From Protonemura montana (taxonomy: Eukaryota; Arthropoda; Insecta; Plecoptera; Nemouridae), in contig OX387604.1 of NCBI GenBank assembly GCA_947568835.1, forward strand, positions 19,869,076 through 19,933,075: a stretch of 64,000 bases of DNA, written 5' to 3'. The notes under the pieces were generated by a model. That model was not told the origin of the DNA and searched no databases. It saw only the letters and a list, made by a program, of their open reading frames with translations. A program made the translations under genes and the position numbers. This document shows, one piece after another, positions 1 to 11,790 of this stretch. Positions within the stretch are counted from its first letter, which is position 1. Every line of letters begins with the position of its first letter.

Positions 1-375
1 GCATTTCACTACATTCCACGGTCTTAAATTGGTTGGCTTTCTTTATTTTAAATCTCCTCACTTCTTTAGAATCGCATTTTCACAGTCCCAATTACTCTCC
101 TACGAACATATAATATTATTCCCATTTTCATTTGATGAATATGCTTTTGTTCCTTCTAATTATTTCTTCATCTTGTATTGTGCGAGCGATATAATACAAT
201 AAGAAAGAATGAAGCGTCATTGTTCGTAATTAATTACTTGTAAGAGAGACAAAAGGAAGCACGTGAGACGAGCGCTAAAGGTGAGACACTTTCGGCCCGG
301 CCAGACTTAATTGTCTAATTATTCTATTACATATGGAGTTATTGGACGCAGGGCAATCAATTCGCAGGAACCAGC
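1..375. other. Unannotated AT-rich DNA
   Basis: I see no gene, repeat array or structural signal in this stretch. Confidence 0.5.
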
Positions 376-511
376 AGGCATGAGGCATGGAGCGGGGAAT
401 GGGGCATCGGGCATGGGTCATGGGGCATGGGGCATGGGGCATGGGGCATGGGGCATGGGGCATGGGGCATGGGGGATGGGCATTGGAGCTTGAGAGATGG
501 GGAATGGGGCT
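376..511. repeat. 7-bp minisatellite (CATGGGG)n
   Basis: Tandem 7-mers, nearly perfect around 418-470 and decaying to CATCGGG, CATGGGT and similar at the edges. Because 7 is not a multiple of 3, all frames stay open and give spurious MGHGAWG-type ORFs. Confidence 0.9.
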
Positions 512-1069
512 TGCATTCCTGTTGGACATGCCTGGCACGAATTTATTTTTGTTTTTCTCCCCTTGTGACTGGCGAAAATGTCCGACCTTGTTCCTAAATT
601 TGGGACTAAAGGTGCAAGATAGATCCCAATCTACGTATCAAATCCTCCTTATCCTTATCCTAATCCTACTTATCTACATAAATCTACTCATCTACTTGTA
701 AATTATTTATGTATTATTTTAAATTCTTTATACTTATACACATGTGCGTGGGTATATTTTCCTCAAAAACTCCAGTTTCTTTGTGTTTTTAAAGTAGATA
801 ATATTTTGAATCCCTTTGGTACAGCGTGCAATTGACGTTTTGTAGTAATATTTCGAGGTCTCGACTTTTTCGGGTTCTTTTTCATGGTGCATTTTGTTCA
901 TTTTTTACTTTGTTGACTTTCTTTTATTTTCTTTATTTTGATACCTTTCTTCTGCCTTCAATTACACAACTAAAGGCGATTCAGTCACTTGGGGCGCCAA
1001 AGAGGAGTACAAAATCTGTCAAACTTAGGATATATTGGGTAGCAGATCTTCCCAAAAGGCGGCCAATGC

Positions 1070-1100
<31 letters not shown>

Positions 1101-1380
1101 CTACCTAGATAGGATGCAAGATACTTATGAGTAACACTGCATACATGAGGCATGTCATGCCATGCAATCAAGCTGACTCCTCGACAGAAACACACAATTA
1201 AACGTACCCGTGTTGAACTAAATTTCCAAGTTTATAGAGTTTGCATCTATCATTGCCAACTGGCAATGAAATTGCATGACTTTAATATATCTATAACTAA
1301 GACAGACATGCATTCTTCTAAGGGAAATCGTCTTGAAACAATCTTGGTGTCTTGTGATGAAAAACGAAAAGTCCACCAAC
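512..1380. other. AT-rich intergenic DNA with an (AT)n run
   Basis: No gene is supported. A perfect AT dinucleotide run lies at about 1074-1100. The rest looks unique. Confidence 0.5.
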
Positions 1381-2348
1381 TGAGAGCATCTGAGAGCAAA
1401 TGAGAGCAACTGAGAGCAAATGAGAGCAACTGAGAGCAACTGAGAGCAAATGAGAGCAACTGAGAGCAAATGAGAGCAACTGAGAGCAAATGAGAGCAAC
1501 TGAGAGCAACTGAGAGCAACTGAGAGCAACTGAGAGCAACTGAGAGCAAATGAGAGCAACTGAGAGCAACTGAGAGCAACTGAGAGCAACTGAGAGCATC
1601 TGAGAGCAACTGAGAGCAACTGAGAGCAACTGAGAGCAAATGAGAGCAACTGAGAGCATCTGAGAGCAACTGAGAGCAACTGAGAGCAACTGAGAGCATC
1701 TGAGAGCAACTGAGAGCAACTGAGAGCAACTGAGAGCATCTGAGAGCAACTGAGAGCAACTGAGAGCAACTGAGAGCAACTGAGAGCAACTGAGAGCAAC
1801 TGAGAGCAACTGAGAGCAACTGAGAGCAACTGAGAGCAACTGAGAGCAACTGAGAGCAACTGAGAGCAACTGAGAGCAACTGAGAGCAACTGAGAGCATC
1901 TGAGAGCAACTGAGAGCATCTGAGAGCAACTGAGAGCAAATGAGAGCAACTGAGAGCATCTGAGAGCAACTGAGAGCAACTGAGAGCAACTGAGAGCAAC
2001 TGAGAGCAACTGAGAGCAACTGAGAGCAACTGAGAGCAACTGAGAGCAACTGAGAGCAACTGAGAGCAACTGAGAGCAACTGAGAGCAACTGAGAGCAAA
2101 TGAGAGCAACTGAGAGCAACTGAGAGCAAATGAGAGCAAATGAGAGCAATTGAGAGCAACTGAGAGCAACTGAGAGCAAATGAGAGAAAATGAGAGCAAC
2201 TGAGAGCAACTGAGAGCAACTGAGAGCAAATGGGAGCAACTGAGAGCAACTGAGAGCAACTGAGAGCAACTGAGAGCAACTGAGAGCAACTGAGAGCAAA
2301 TGAGAGCAACTGAGAGCAACTGAGAGCAAATGAGAGCAACTGAGAGCA
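1381..2348. repeat. 10-bp minisatellite TGAGAGCAAC, about 97 units
   Basis: A phase-perfect 10-bp array of almost 1 kb with no indels. The first eight bases are almost invariant (TGAGAGCA) and the last two vary between AC, AA and TC, with rare AT or GC units and a few internal substitutions (for example TGGGAGCAAC at 2231). The minus strand reads LLSVALSCSQ in all three frames, so three overlapping ORFs of 348-396 codons are artefacts of a stop-free repeat. Confidence 0.95.
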
Positions 2349-2643
2349 GCCAACAGTAGATCAAGCGGCTGGATGTAGAAGCGATTAATCGTAAAGAGTT
2401 GCGTGCGACACAGAATTTTCAGATCTACGTGGGCAACCATTTGGCCAGCTTAGACCATATTACACATGGATGGACCTCCTAAGAAGACTTCTTCGTCTGT
2501 TCCCACTAGCATTGAGTAATTATAGACCTTGCCTCGAGATTCTCTCGGCTTGGATGGAAATGCATGAACAGAAATTCTGTTAGACCGGCACTATAGCCGT
2601 TACACCTCAACTAAATAAACCAAGTGGTTTTCTTCTCTCTGTG
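2349..2643. other. Spacer between tandem arrays
   Basis: Apparently unique sequence. No gene or RNA signal was recognised. Confidence 0.4.
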
Positions 2644-2665
2644 GCTGTTTCTGTTGCTGTTGCTT

Positions 2666-2754
<89 letters not shown>

Positions 2755-2756
2755 TT
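2644..2756. repeat. 6-bp repeat (CTGTTG)n
   Basis: About 18 hexamers, nearly perfect apart from edge interruptions with CTTTTG. Read on the minus strand it is a strict CAA-CAG alternation (poly-Gln); on the plus strand it is poly-Leu. No splice sites, conserved flanks or gene context support coding. Confidence 0.9.
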
Positions 2757-3195
2757 TTATTATTTATGTTCACATCCACGTGCAATGTTCCAAGGTTGAT
2801 ATGACGTGGTCAATGACGGTGAAATTATAATAAACTAATTTGATGCATACTCTGTTTCACAACGCAATATGTCTGGGTCTAGATTTAATTATTCCATGAT
2901 TATTACTGTTTGAAACCGTAATTGCAGATAATGATGAACCTTACTCTTTACCCTGAACTAGTATAATTAAATGTTATTTTTGTCAATCTGAATAGAGCTT
3001 GGCAACAGCTGTGAGCGGTGCACGTCTATCATCGTTCACTCACACAGCATCAAAGCTGTCTCGGAAACAAACTGCCCAGACAATAAAAATCGCTTCAATA
3101 TCATATGATGCTCTTGCATTTTTCAACCTGGGATATGCGTCAGATAAAAAGCAGTTAAACAACATGGCTTGCGTCAAATGTGGACTAGCAAAGTA

Positions 3196-3436
3196 GCACT
3201 ACAGTAGCACCAGTAGCACCAGTAGCACCAGTAGCACTACAGTAGCACTCTAGTAGCACTCTAGTAGCACTCTAGTAGCACCAGTAGTCCCAGTAGCACT
3301 ACAGTAGCACTACAGTAGCACCAGTAGCACCAGTAGCACCAGTAGCACCAGTAGCACTACAGTAGCACTCTAGTAGCACTCTAGTAGCACCAGTAGTCCC
3401 AGTAGCACTACAGTAGCACTACAGTAGCACCAGTAG
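3196..3436. repeat. GTAGCACCA/GTAGCACTACA compound minisatellite
   Basis: Variants of GTAGCAC followed by CA, TACA or TCTA occur in tandem. A larger block (a run of GTAGCACCA, then the TACA and TCTA forms, then GTAGTCCCA) is present twice, so the array has higher-order structure. Confidence 0.85.
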
Positions 3437-6400
3437 ATTGTTTTACTTAAAAAACTAGCTGCTCGACGTCGAACTGCTCGAAGGAATGACTCAAATTCTG
3501 TCTGCATTTCTTCGACAGTTTCCTCTCATTTTCTGCCGACACTAAACATTTCCTGTAGATGAAACTACATGATGAGACGGCACATGCATTTTCAATCTGT
3601 TCTATCTTCTTGGAAACGGTTTCCATCGTTGAAACAGATGTTCAAGATGACAGTATTATCTGGTGGTATTGACTGATGGTGATGATTTTACATTATCAGC
3701 GAGACATATTCAGTCTATCCCTAAAAAGAGGTAGAAACCCAAAAGTGTTTTCTTTTCAAGCCAGATACAATTTAGAAGGTTTTAAAAGGTTCGTGAAAAT
3801 CTTACCACCAGTAAAGTCGGGTTCAAACAATACTGTGATTTCAAAATAAACCTCGAAAATGATTAAAATTTTAAAGATTCAAATAGTTCCTTCAGCAAGG
3901 TAACCTTTTGAGTCGAGATGAGATTCACTTCGATAGCAGGAATAATATAAAAGTTATGCGGATGTTGAAAAACACCGTACATGAGCTATACCTAAATGAG
4001 CATCGATTTGCTGCTCGAATCAAGATTGTTTCGAATCGAAGTGACCTCTTCCCTTATACAAGCGTCACCTAGTGATTAAAATGATTTTTCTTACATAATC
4101 AGTAGCATTGAGCGAGGCGAGATTAGTTTTTACGATCCAAGACTTGCGATATAAATTCATAACGTAACGTTCCGTAGATTCGATCCTTGACACACGGAAA
4201 CTGCGATTCAAAATCGCAAAATCCCAATAATCACCATCACAATTATTTATTAGGTGTTGTGATACTGTTCCCATTTGGTTCACGATTCAGCACAACTAGC
4301 TCTTGTCGGCTTGCAATTTTTGCTTAGACATCTAATCGTTGTTAAACTAAGCTGCTTAAATCTGAATCTTATTTTAATCTTTATTTAAAACTACCAAAGA
4401 GCAAAGGGAAGGTACGTTTTGTACAGAGAAATTGACTGCAATTCCATACACAAAATTGGTTAATTAGTAAAATTGACTGCAGTTTCCATAGACATAATAA
4501 GTTAGTTAGTACAAAACGCCAATTTGTTCGGGATTTTATTTCCGAAAATACAAAATACGATTAGTTTTTGAGTTATTGACCCTGATTATTTTATTTAGAT
4601 GCGTTTAGGATACATTAACTAGGTAATTGTTATAATTTTATGTGGTTCTTTTAATATCGGAAAATTGTCAGGACCGCTCTTACCGTTGAAAAAGTAACAG
4701 GTACAAGTTAAGAAATGTTGGGAAATTTAGTTGTTCTTTACTTAGCATTCAAACCCCAGTTAAAATAGTTTTTGTCAAAACAAGTGTTTAGGTTACATCA
4801 AGTAGATATGAGTCTAAAAACAATCATAATGCAATCTGATATTGGATTTTCAAAATGACAGCATCTTCAACAATTCACACATGAAACCCCAGACATTCTG
4901 CAAAATCCACATGCCCTTTTATCAAGACCTCCTGGGAAATGTGTGTAGACGTCATTAGGTTGATATCAAGCGTAAGATCTGACTGGCGGTAGTTTCTTGT
5001 CAATTGCGTAAGATCTGACTGGCGGTAGTTTGATGTGTAGAGCTTGGCAGAGGAGAGGAGGCTAAGCAAGACACTGATCCTTATGAAACCGACCGACGTC
5101 GACTGCGCCGATAAAACATTTGGGACAATTAGAAAGAACATTTTGATGCAAACATCTTTTTCACGAATTTCCATTTAAACGCACGAAAACTATGAATAAC
5201 AGCACTTACACACCAAGTCGCAAAATCCAAAAACTGCTGGTGCCTACTCTGCATTCTGCAGGATTCACGAATTCAAGTGCATAAAAACTATTTATTCTTT
5301 TGATTCAGTTGGTATTCCATACGCCTGAATGAAATGAAATGTGAACAGTGGTAAAATTGTTACAATAAGTACTTCCACGTCTTTACATTCATAAGACTCA
5401 AGTTTCGTACTTGTGTGACACTTTTTCATTGTGTGACATCTCTAATACTCCAAGCAAGTGGAAATTAGAAGTCACTGTTTTTTTCCTGCTTAAACCATAT
5501 TACAATTATGCATTTCTCAGTTTTTATTTAGTTTTGGATTATTTTTTGCCGATAAAAATTGAAAGAAAGTAAGCAAAAAAGTGCATTTCAGTCATTCGAA
5601 CAATTTTTGATTGGAACTACATTTCCAATTAGGGTGTGGTCACATCTTTGCTTGCTCTCTAGAAGGGACATTAGTACTCGATATTCATTACTGCTGAGCA
5701 TAGCTCCGAGAATAGTTGGCTTATTGTTGCCATCGAGTCCTATTGAAAATAGTACTTCTACTGCTACGTTAGAAAACTCCAGTCCTTTGCCATCTATTCA
5801 CCTTCCTTACTTCCTCTGCCTTTTTACGCCTCTGCCAAATGCCGATAACCGTCCCTCGAACGCCGGCAGGCAGCTTCAACGCAAATCAGGTCATACAAGG
5901 AAAATAAAATCTAATTTGCAATCAATTTTACTAATAAACCATAAATTGCTTTTTCCTCCACCAAAAAGAACCCAACTGACAGTTAATTGCCCATCATGGA
6001 TGCCCATCATGGCATCCATTAAACAGAAACTTCATTTGTAAAAGCGTAACTAAATTACTTTCGCAATTAAAATCGATTACGTGTCATTTTTCGCTGTTTA
6101 GAAATGGGTCATTAAGAAAACTCGATTGAGCGTACAAAATGACAACATTTCATATTTTCAGTAACCAACATGTAATATGTAACATGAAGATAAGAGGACT
6201 TAAAGTAGATTAAAACACTTAAAGTATCGATGTCTCAAGAAAAGAACGAATCAGCTGATGATGTCTCTGGTCTTATTCATAGAAATTGATCTATTGTGCC
6301 TGCAAGCAGCTTTCTTCTATTCAAGCATTCTTTTAAATGCCCTCGCAATGGCTTAGCAAGCAGAGGTACGAAAAACAAATCGGTGTATAAAGAAAGAACG

Positions 6401-6640
6401 TATCTATTGTTTTTGATACTCAAAAATGTTGTTATTTTGAAAAAAACATGTTTAAAATGTGACCTAAAAGAAACAAATGCGAAGATATTTTATGACGACA
6501 CCATGAGCTAGAAGAAAAAAATATCAACAAGCATTAGTACAGCCTTTCTCCAAGCACTGTTTAATTTTTAGAATTTTGCCAATAGACCTAGACCTCCAAT
6601 TGTATGATCGCGTAAGGGTCTGCGCCCCAATTTTTGATAC
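3437..6640. other. Long AT-rich stretch without a supported gene
   Basis: No coding exon, RNA gene or tandem array was found. Open frames at 4875-5174 (-) and 5559-6041 (+) show no recognisable domain, and their composition matches that of the neighbouring DNA. A short direct repeat, GCGTAAGATCTGACTGGCGG, occurs twice near 4969-5030. Confidence 0.5.
6604..6640 (-). repeat. Solo terminus of a foldback-repeat family
   Basis: GCGTAAGGGTCTGCGCCCCAATTTTTG resembles the inverted arms of the element at 19201-19386 and the sequence near 25162-25218. Only one arm is visible here. Confidence 0.4.
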
Positions 6641-6678
6641 TAGTTCGATAGTTCGATAGTTCGATAGTTCGATCGTTC
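6641..6678. repeat. Short (TTCGATAG)n array
   Basis: About four tandem TTCGATAG units, the last one altered to TTCGATCG. Confidence 0.8.
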
Positions 6679-6759
6679 TGTAGTAGTGTGAACATGCTTC
6701 AGACCCAGATCAGCTCCTTGCTGTTTAGACCAGGTCTGTGTTGATCATTGTTGTTAAGA

Positions 6760-7050
6760 CTTCGCCTTACTACGCTTTACTACGCCTAACTACGCCTTAA
6801 TACACTTAACTACGTCTTACTACGCTTGATTACGCCTAAACACACTTAACTTCACCTCACTACGCTTAACTACGCTTAAATACGCTCAACTACGCTCAAC
6901 TGCGCTCAACTACGCCTTACTACACTTTTCTACGCCTTAATACGCTTAACTACGCCTTACTACGCTTATCAACGCCCTAATACGCTTAACTACGCCTTAC
7001 TACGCTTATCAACGCCCTAATACGCTTAACTACGGCTCAATACGCCTAAG
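6760..7050. repeat. 10-bp minisatellite, consensus CGCTTAACTA
   Basis: About 29 units of 10 bp, diverged (CGCCTTACTA, CACTTAACTA, CGCTCAACTA and others) but in constant register. Near the end a 40-bp block of four units (CGCTTAACTA, CGCCTTACTA, CGCTTATCAA, CGCCCTAATA) is duplicated exactly, showing a recent multi-unit expansion. Confidence 0.9.
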
Positions 7051-8056
7051 ACTTCGCCTATGTTAGTGGTTTGTTCATCGACCATATGCTTGAGGCGCGA
7101 CGTAATGATGATAAATATGGACACCGTCACTCGCTCCTCGTAGGTACTCATTATTGATAATAATTATATTTCGTAATTAAGTCGTGACAGTCCCAAATAA
7201 TGACACGTCTTGGAAGAAACTTGGTTTGAAAATAACAATTTGGTGAGGGAAAACATGAGCACCACGCAGTCACTCTTGCTTTTCTGTTGGAATTACTTCA
7301 TCTACTCGGCAGGCATCTCTTCATTTTGGGAGAGACAAATATCAGGCTGCCAACAAAGCAACTTTGTTTTGTTTCATCTTGCTTTTCACTTGCAAGATAT
7401 GCAATCTATACTTAGAGATGTGTTTTATTACACGTCTGCCAGGCCAGTTCGAATTTTCTCTGTTAGTATTTTCTTTGTCATCTGATGAAAAATAACTAGA
7501 AATTCGATCAGAGGAGGAAGGGAAATGAACTCGCTGAAATACAAAACTTATACAACTACAAAAAATAAATACAAAACGAGGCCTGCAAACGAACATTTTT
7601 ATTTGTATCAAACTACTGGACATTCCTTTACAGAACCAGCTTAACATAACAAAAATGGACCAAATCTCACCTCTGTTCAAAAACTTTACACCTCTCTTAC
7701 TAATGAACGTTGTCTTAAAATATCGAACCGTCCGATTAAATTGAGCTACATTATAAAAGAGTGTAAAAAAAGAGTAGGGAACGGGCCTGGAGAAACAACA
7801 CTGCATTTTATGAGCTGCGGTCTGCTCGCAAGCCATGAACCCCCCCCCCCCCCCCCCCCCCTTACCAACACACCGCCACGGACCGAACTACAACAAAACC
7901 CAGCCGAGGGCTACGCAGACCACACGCAACAATTTTAAATCTAATTTAATAACCTCTTTAGTTAATTCATGCACGTAAGACGAACACGAAAACTTGCACG
8001 AAACACTGCCTGTGACGACGACACCTTCCTGGATCGCTGGTAATGTAGGTGGCTAA
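7051..8056. other. Unannotated DNA with a poly-C run
   Basis: No supported gene. The 164-codon minus-strand ORF (7342-7836) has no recognisable domain. A C22 homopolymer lies at about 7840-7861. Confidence 0.5.
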
Positions 8057-8176
8057 GCCAAGCCAAGCCAAGCCAAGCCAGCCAGCCAACCAGCCAACCA
8101 GCCAGCCAGCCAGCCATCCAGCCATCCAGCCAGTCAATCAGCCAACCAGCCAGCCAGCAAGCCAGCAATCCCGCCC

Positions 8177-8226
<50 letters not shown>

Positions 8227-8289
8227 TAGCCAGCCAGCTAGCCAGCCAACCAGCCAGCCAGCCAACCAGCCAGCCAGCTAGCCAGCCAT

Positions 8290-8330
<41 letters not shown>

Positions 8331-8347
8331 AAGCCAACCAGCCAGCA

Positions 8348-8389
<42 letters not shown>

Positions 8390-8413
8390 TTAGCCAGCAA
8401 GCCAACCAGCCAA

Positions 8414-8480
<67 letters not shown>

Positions 8481-8507
8481 CGCAGCCAGCCAGCTAGCCA
8501 GCCAGCT

Positions 8508-8548
<41 letters not shown>

Positions 8549-8561
8549 CCCAGCCAGCCAC

Positions 8562-8606
<45 letters not shown>

Positions 8607-8619
8607 TAGCCAGCCAGCT

Positions 8620-8654
<35 letters not shown>

Positions 8655-8691
8655 AAGCCAGCCAGCCAGTTAGCCAGCAAGCCAGCCAGCT
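8057..8691. repeat. Tetranucleotide array (GCCA)n, about 630 bp
   Basis: A long CCAG/GCCA array with scattered A, T and AA substitutions, preceded by a pentameric AGCCA lead-in. The same tetramer on the opposite strand (GGCT) forms arrays at 30690-30800 and 36150-36431. The repeat lacks stops in all frames, so several ORFs (ASQP or GWLA) are artefacts. Confidence 0.95.
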
Positions 8692-9510
8692 GGGTGAGAG
8701 CAACCCTATGCTTGGCCACAGCTTACATCTTGTATATTGCGTAGAAATGATCTTCCAATCTACCCACATGATCTTTGATGTTGAATGTGAAAGGTCACTC
8801 TATGCCGTTTAATATGGTTGTGTGAGAAAATGCAATGTTATTTCTAGAGAAAGTAGTCTGCAGCAAATTTGCCATCTCCAGGTTCCAGCAGTGGCGGATT
8901 GGTAGGGGATTTCACGGAGATTCCTCTTCGATTCCACCGAAACCGAACAACAATCCAAACCATTGCTATTGCTTTGAAAAATTTCAAAACACAATGATAA
9001 CACATCATTACACTATCTCCTTTTTGAAGGGTAATGGTTTTTTTGGTGATACCAGCAAGCGAAGGATGGAAATAGAGTTAGACCGGACAAACTGCAACCA
9101 AACCTGGATACGAATCAAGGATCTCCCAAGTATCGGTCAGGTGGTCTGCCAACTGAGCTTTCCGGGCACGACGATTCCAGCGTCGCAGGGTGGGATATGG
9201 GATCCCCGCAAAGGAGGAAAGGGCCAAAGCGACTCGTGTGAACAGGTTTTCTTTTTTATTTTGGGTTGGTTCACAGAAATGCAATCATCGACCTTGTCCC
9301 GTGTCTAAAAGGGATAATAATTCTACTCATTTTGAGGTACCCTATCTAAATGTATGATTAAATAATAGAATGGAATAAAACGATTAAATAATTACATTTG
9401 TTACATTAACTATTTGATGATTATTTGATTAACTATTAAATACACTATTTATTACAATATTTAATATACTAATTAACACACTATTTATATACTATTTTAT
9501 GTACTAATTA
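8692..9510. other. Unannotated DNA
   Basis: No supported gene. An ORF at 8835-9308 (+) has no recognisable domain. CAGTGGCGGATTGG near 8890 resembles the outer end of a hAT-type terminal repeat, but no partner end was found. Confidence 0.4.
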
Positions 9511-9772
9511 ATACACTAATTAATGCACTATTCGATGCACTATTCGATGCACTATTCGATGCACTATTCGATGCACTATTCGATGCACTATTCGATGCAC
9601 TATTCGATGCACTATTCGATGCACTATTCGATGCACTATTCGATGCACTATTCGATGCACTATTCGATGCACTATTCGATGCACTATTTGATGCACTATT
9701 CGATGCACTATTCGATGCACTATTCGATGCACTATTCGATGCACTATTTGATGCACTATTCGATGCACTTGC
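9511..9772. repeat. 12-bp minisatellite CACTATTCGATG, about 20 copies
   Basis: An almost perfect 12-mer array with a few units carrying TTTG. It grows out of a degenerate A+T-rich precursor (ACTAATTAATACACTA, 9440-9520). The period is a multiple of 3, so frames read MHYS or RIVH repeats. This is not evidence of a protein. Confidence 0.95.
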
Positions 9773-9934
9773 TTCGAGTACTGTTGTTTACAGTTAAGGT
9801 AAGTTGTTTATGTTGTAAATGCGATAAAAAATAAAAAAAAATTTACATTTCATTCACAGTCTAATGCACTATTTTACTCGCTATTTTATATACTTTTTAA
9901 TATACTAGCAACGATATTAGTTAATTAGGGATAT

Positions 9935-10500
9935 AATTAACTAGGGTTTCGCCACACAATTTAAGTTGTGTTGTAGATGAGCGTGTTTATTTTGTTCTTT
10001 AATTATTTGTAATTTTCTTTGGAAAAAAGTACCCTGCATGCTTCTTCCGATATAAGCTGTTAACTGTTTTTTTTTAATGGAAAATCATTGTCTTTGAAAA
10101 TGTCATTTAACTAAAAAAAGAGTAAAATCAAAACATTTTCGCTGTCATGAAAAATATTTCTACAAATTCAAACAACAATGTGTCGGTCCTTTATAAGCTC
10201 CAAAAAGTTCCCTTAAAAAAATTTTTTTTTTTTGCATAGTTTTACAATTATCCGACCGATTATTTTCGAAAAAATGCTGCAGGTCTACGTTATGAACAAA
10301 AAAATATGCTTTGCAAATTTGGTTTAAATCAGAGCAGGCGTGTGGCTGCTAGATTGCGAACAAACAGACAAACAGACAAACAGACACTCACACTCACACT
10401 CACACTCACACAAACAAACAAAAGTCTTTTTTTTCTGGGGTATGTGAAATTGAAGATTTCGCTTCGCTCATCAATTAATTAATTGATTTGAGAGGTTTAA
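9935..10500 (+). mobile_element. Dispersed repeat family A, copy 1
   Basis: About 540 bp from AGGGTTTCGCCACAC...GTTGTAGATGAGCGTG to CTGGGGTATGTGAAATTGAAG followed by a short TTCGCTTCGCTCATCAA hairpin. It aligns along its length with 10765-11268 and, inverted, with 11310-11790. A short (ACTCAC)n run near 10384-10411 lies inside this copy only. No coding capacity; probably a non-autonomous element. Confidence 0.65.
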
Positions 10501-10504
10501 AGAC

Positions 10505-10760
10505 GCACAATTTTAAACTAGGTTTTCCCAACAAAATTTGAGTTTATTTAGCGTAGTTTATTGTTCATTAAACCTTTATTTGTCTTTAGGAAGCGGTGTC
10601 CTTCCATGCTCCTTAAAGTATTTTCATTTCATTAAAACTTCGTTCAAATTCTTACTGTACAAATGTCCCATGCAACCATGGATCATAAAGCATTGCATGC
10701 TTTTTTTGGTTTTCTGTGCACATTGAATTTTCAATTTTCATTGTCATGGAAATTGTCCAA
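10505..10760 (+). mobile_element. Dispersed repeat family A, partial 5' copy
   Basis: Holds the family's 5' third (AGGTTTTCCCAAC..., GTTTATTTAGCGTAGTTTATTGTTC, ATTTGTCTTTAGGAAG) and breaks off before the rest. Full copies lie on either side. Confidence 0.45.
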
Positions 10761-10764
10761 AATA

Positions 10765-11270
10765 CTAGGGCTTCGCAACGCAGGTTTAGTTGCGTTGTAG
10801 ATAAGCGTAGTTTATTTTCTTCTTTAATCCTTTATTTTTCTTTGCATGCTACCTTCGGTATTATATGTTCATTGAATCTTTCTTTAATTTGTAAAAACCG
10901 TTGTAATGGAAATTATCACGGAACTAAGAAAAGGGTACATAGAATCTGAACGTTTTTGTACAAACTATTTCTGCAAATTTCAACAACAACGTGTCTGTAC
11001 TTTATAAGCTCTGAAAAGTTAATTTATAAAATATGAAAATTGTCTTTATATTGCGAATAGTCCCAAAACTATTTGACCAAATTTGTTAAAAAATGCGGGA
11101 GATCTATGCTCAGAATACAAACATTGTGCTATGCACATTTGGTTAGAATTAGAGCAGGCGTTTGGCGCAAAAAATTAAAGACAAAAAAAAAATATATATA
11201 TAAGAGCTTTTTTTCAGGGGTATGTGAAATTGAAGAATTCGCTTCGTTCGCTTCGCTCTTCAATTAACCT
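10765..11270 (+). mobile_element. Dispersed repeat family A, copy 2
   Basis: Same order of blocks as copy 1: GGGCTTCGCAACGC, GTTGTAGATAAGCGTAG, CAACAACGTGTCTG, TTATAAGCTC, AGAGCAGGCGT, then GGGGTATGTGAAATTGAAG and the TTCGCTTCGCTCTTCAATT hairpin. Confidence 0.65.
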
Positions 11271-11309
11271 ATAGGTAAACATTTCGGAAATATGTGTTTT
11301 TTTTATGTA

Positions 11310-11790
11310 ATTTATGAGCGTAGCGGAGATTTCACTTAATCCAGAAAAAATCACTTGTGCGTGTTTTTTTTTGGCATTTTCGCATTTTCGTTCGCGCTAT
11401 TGCGGCTGAACGCCTCTCCGATTTGAACCAAATTTGCAAAGCACATTTTTGTGGACTCAACTTAGACCCCCTGCGTTTTTTCTTCAAAAAAATCAGTGAA
11501 ATAGTTTTGTAACTATGCAAAATTTACGAATATTCTCAGATTTTGTGTAAGCTTTTCCAAATTGTACCTGTGAAATACATAAAAATTAAGCAGTTCCGAA
11601 GTTTTTGAGCCCGTATGTGTTTTATTCCTCTTTGTATTTACAAGTTTCCGATTTCATTTCGTGATTTTTGGCTGTTTTGGCTATTTTGATTTTTACAATG
11701 GATCTGCTTCTCATTTTATAATCCCAAAATATCGCTGCACTCTTCTTACATCGCAACTTAAATTTCGTTCGCGAAGCCCTGTTTGAAATA
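11310..11790 (-). mobile_element. Dispersed repeat family A, inverted copy
   Basis: The reverse complement carries the same blocks as the copies at 9935 and 10765, with the GTAGCGGAGATTTCAC end first and CTTACATCGCAACTTAAATT / GCGAAGCCCTG at the other end. Copies 2 and 3 therefore lie head to head around about 11290. Confidence 0.6.

Noticed and set aside
1218..2440. Three overlapping minus-strand ORFs of 348-396 codons
   Set aside because: All are readings of one stop-free 10-bp repeat. The three frames are equally open and encode the same LLSVALSCSQ string.
2600..2785. Poly-glutamine ORF on the minus strand
   Set aside because: Strict hexamer repeat with no splice sites, conserved flank or gene context. 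A microsatellite explains it.
3196..3436. CRISPR array
   Set aside because: Contiguous tandem repeats without spacers, in an animal genome.
5559..6041. 160-codon plus-strand ORF
   Set aside because: No recognisable domain, base composition like its surroundings, no start or splice signals that stand out.
8049..8769. Several Trp-Leu-Ala-Gly and Ala-Ser-Gln-Pro ORFs
   Set aside because: They arise from the GCCA tetramer, which contains no stop codon in any frame.
8889..8902. hAT transposon end (CAGTGGCGGATTGG)
   Set aside because: A short match only. No opposite end or target-site duplication could be found.
9520..9834. MHYS / RIVH repeat proteins
   Set aside because: A 12-bp satellite. Both strands are open for the same reason.
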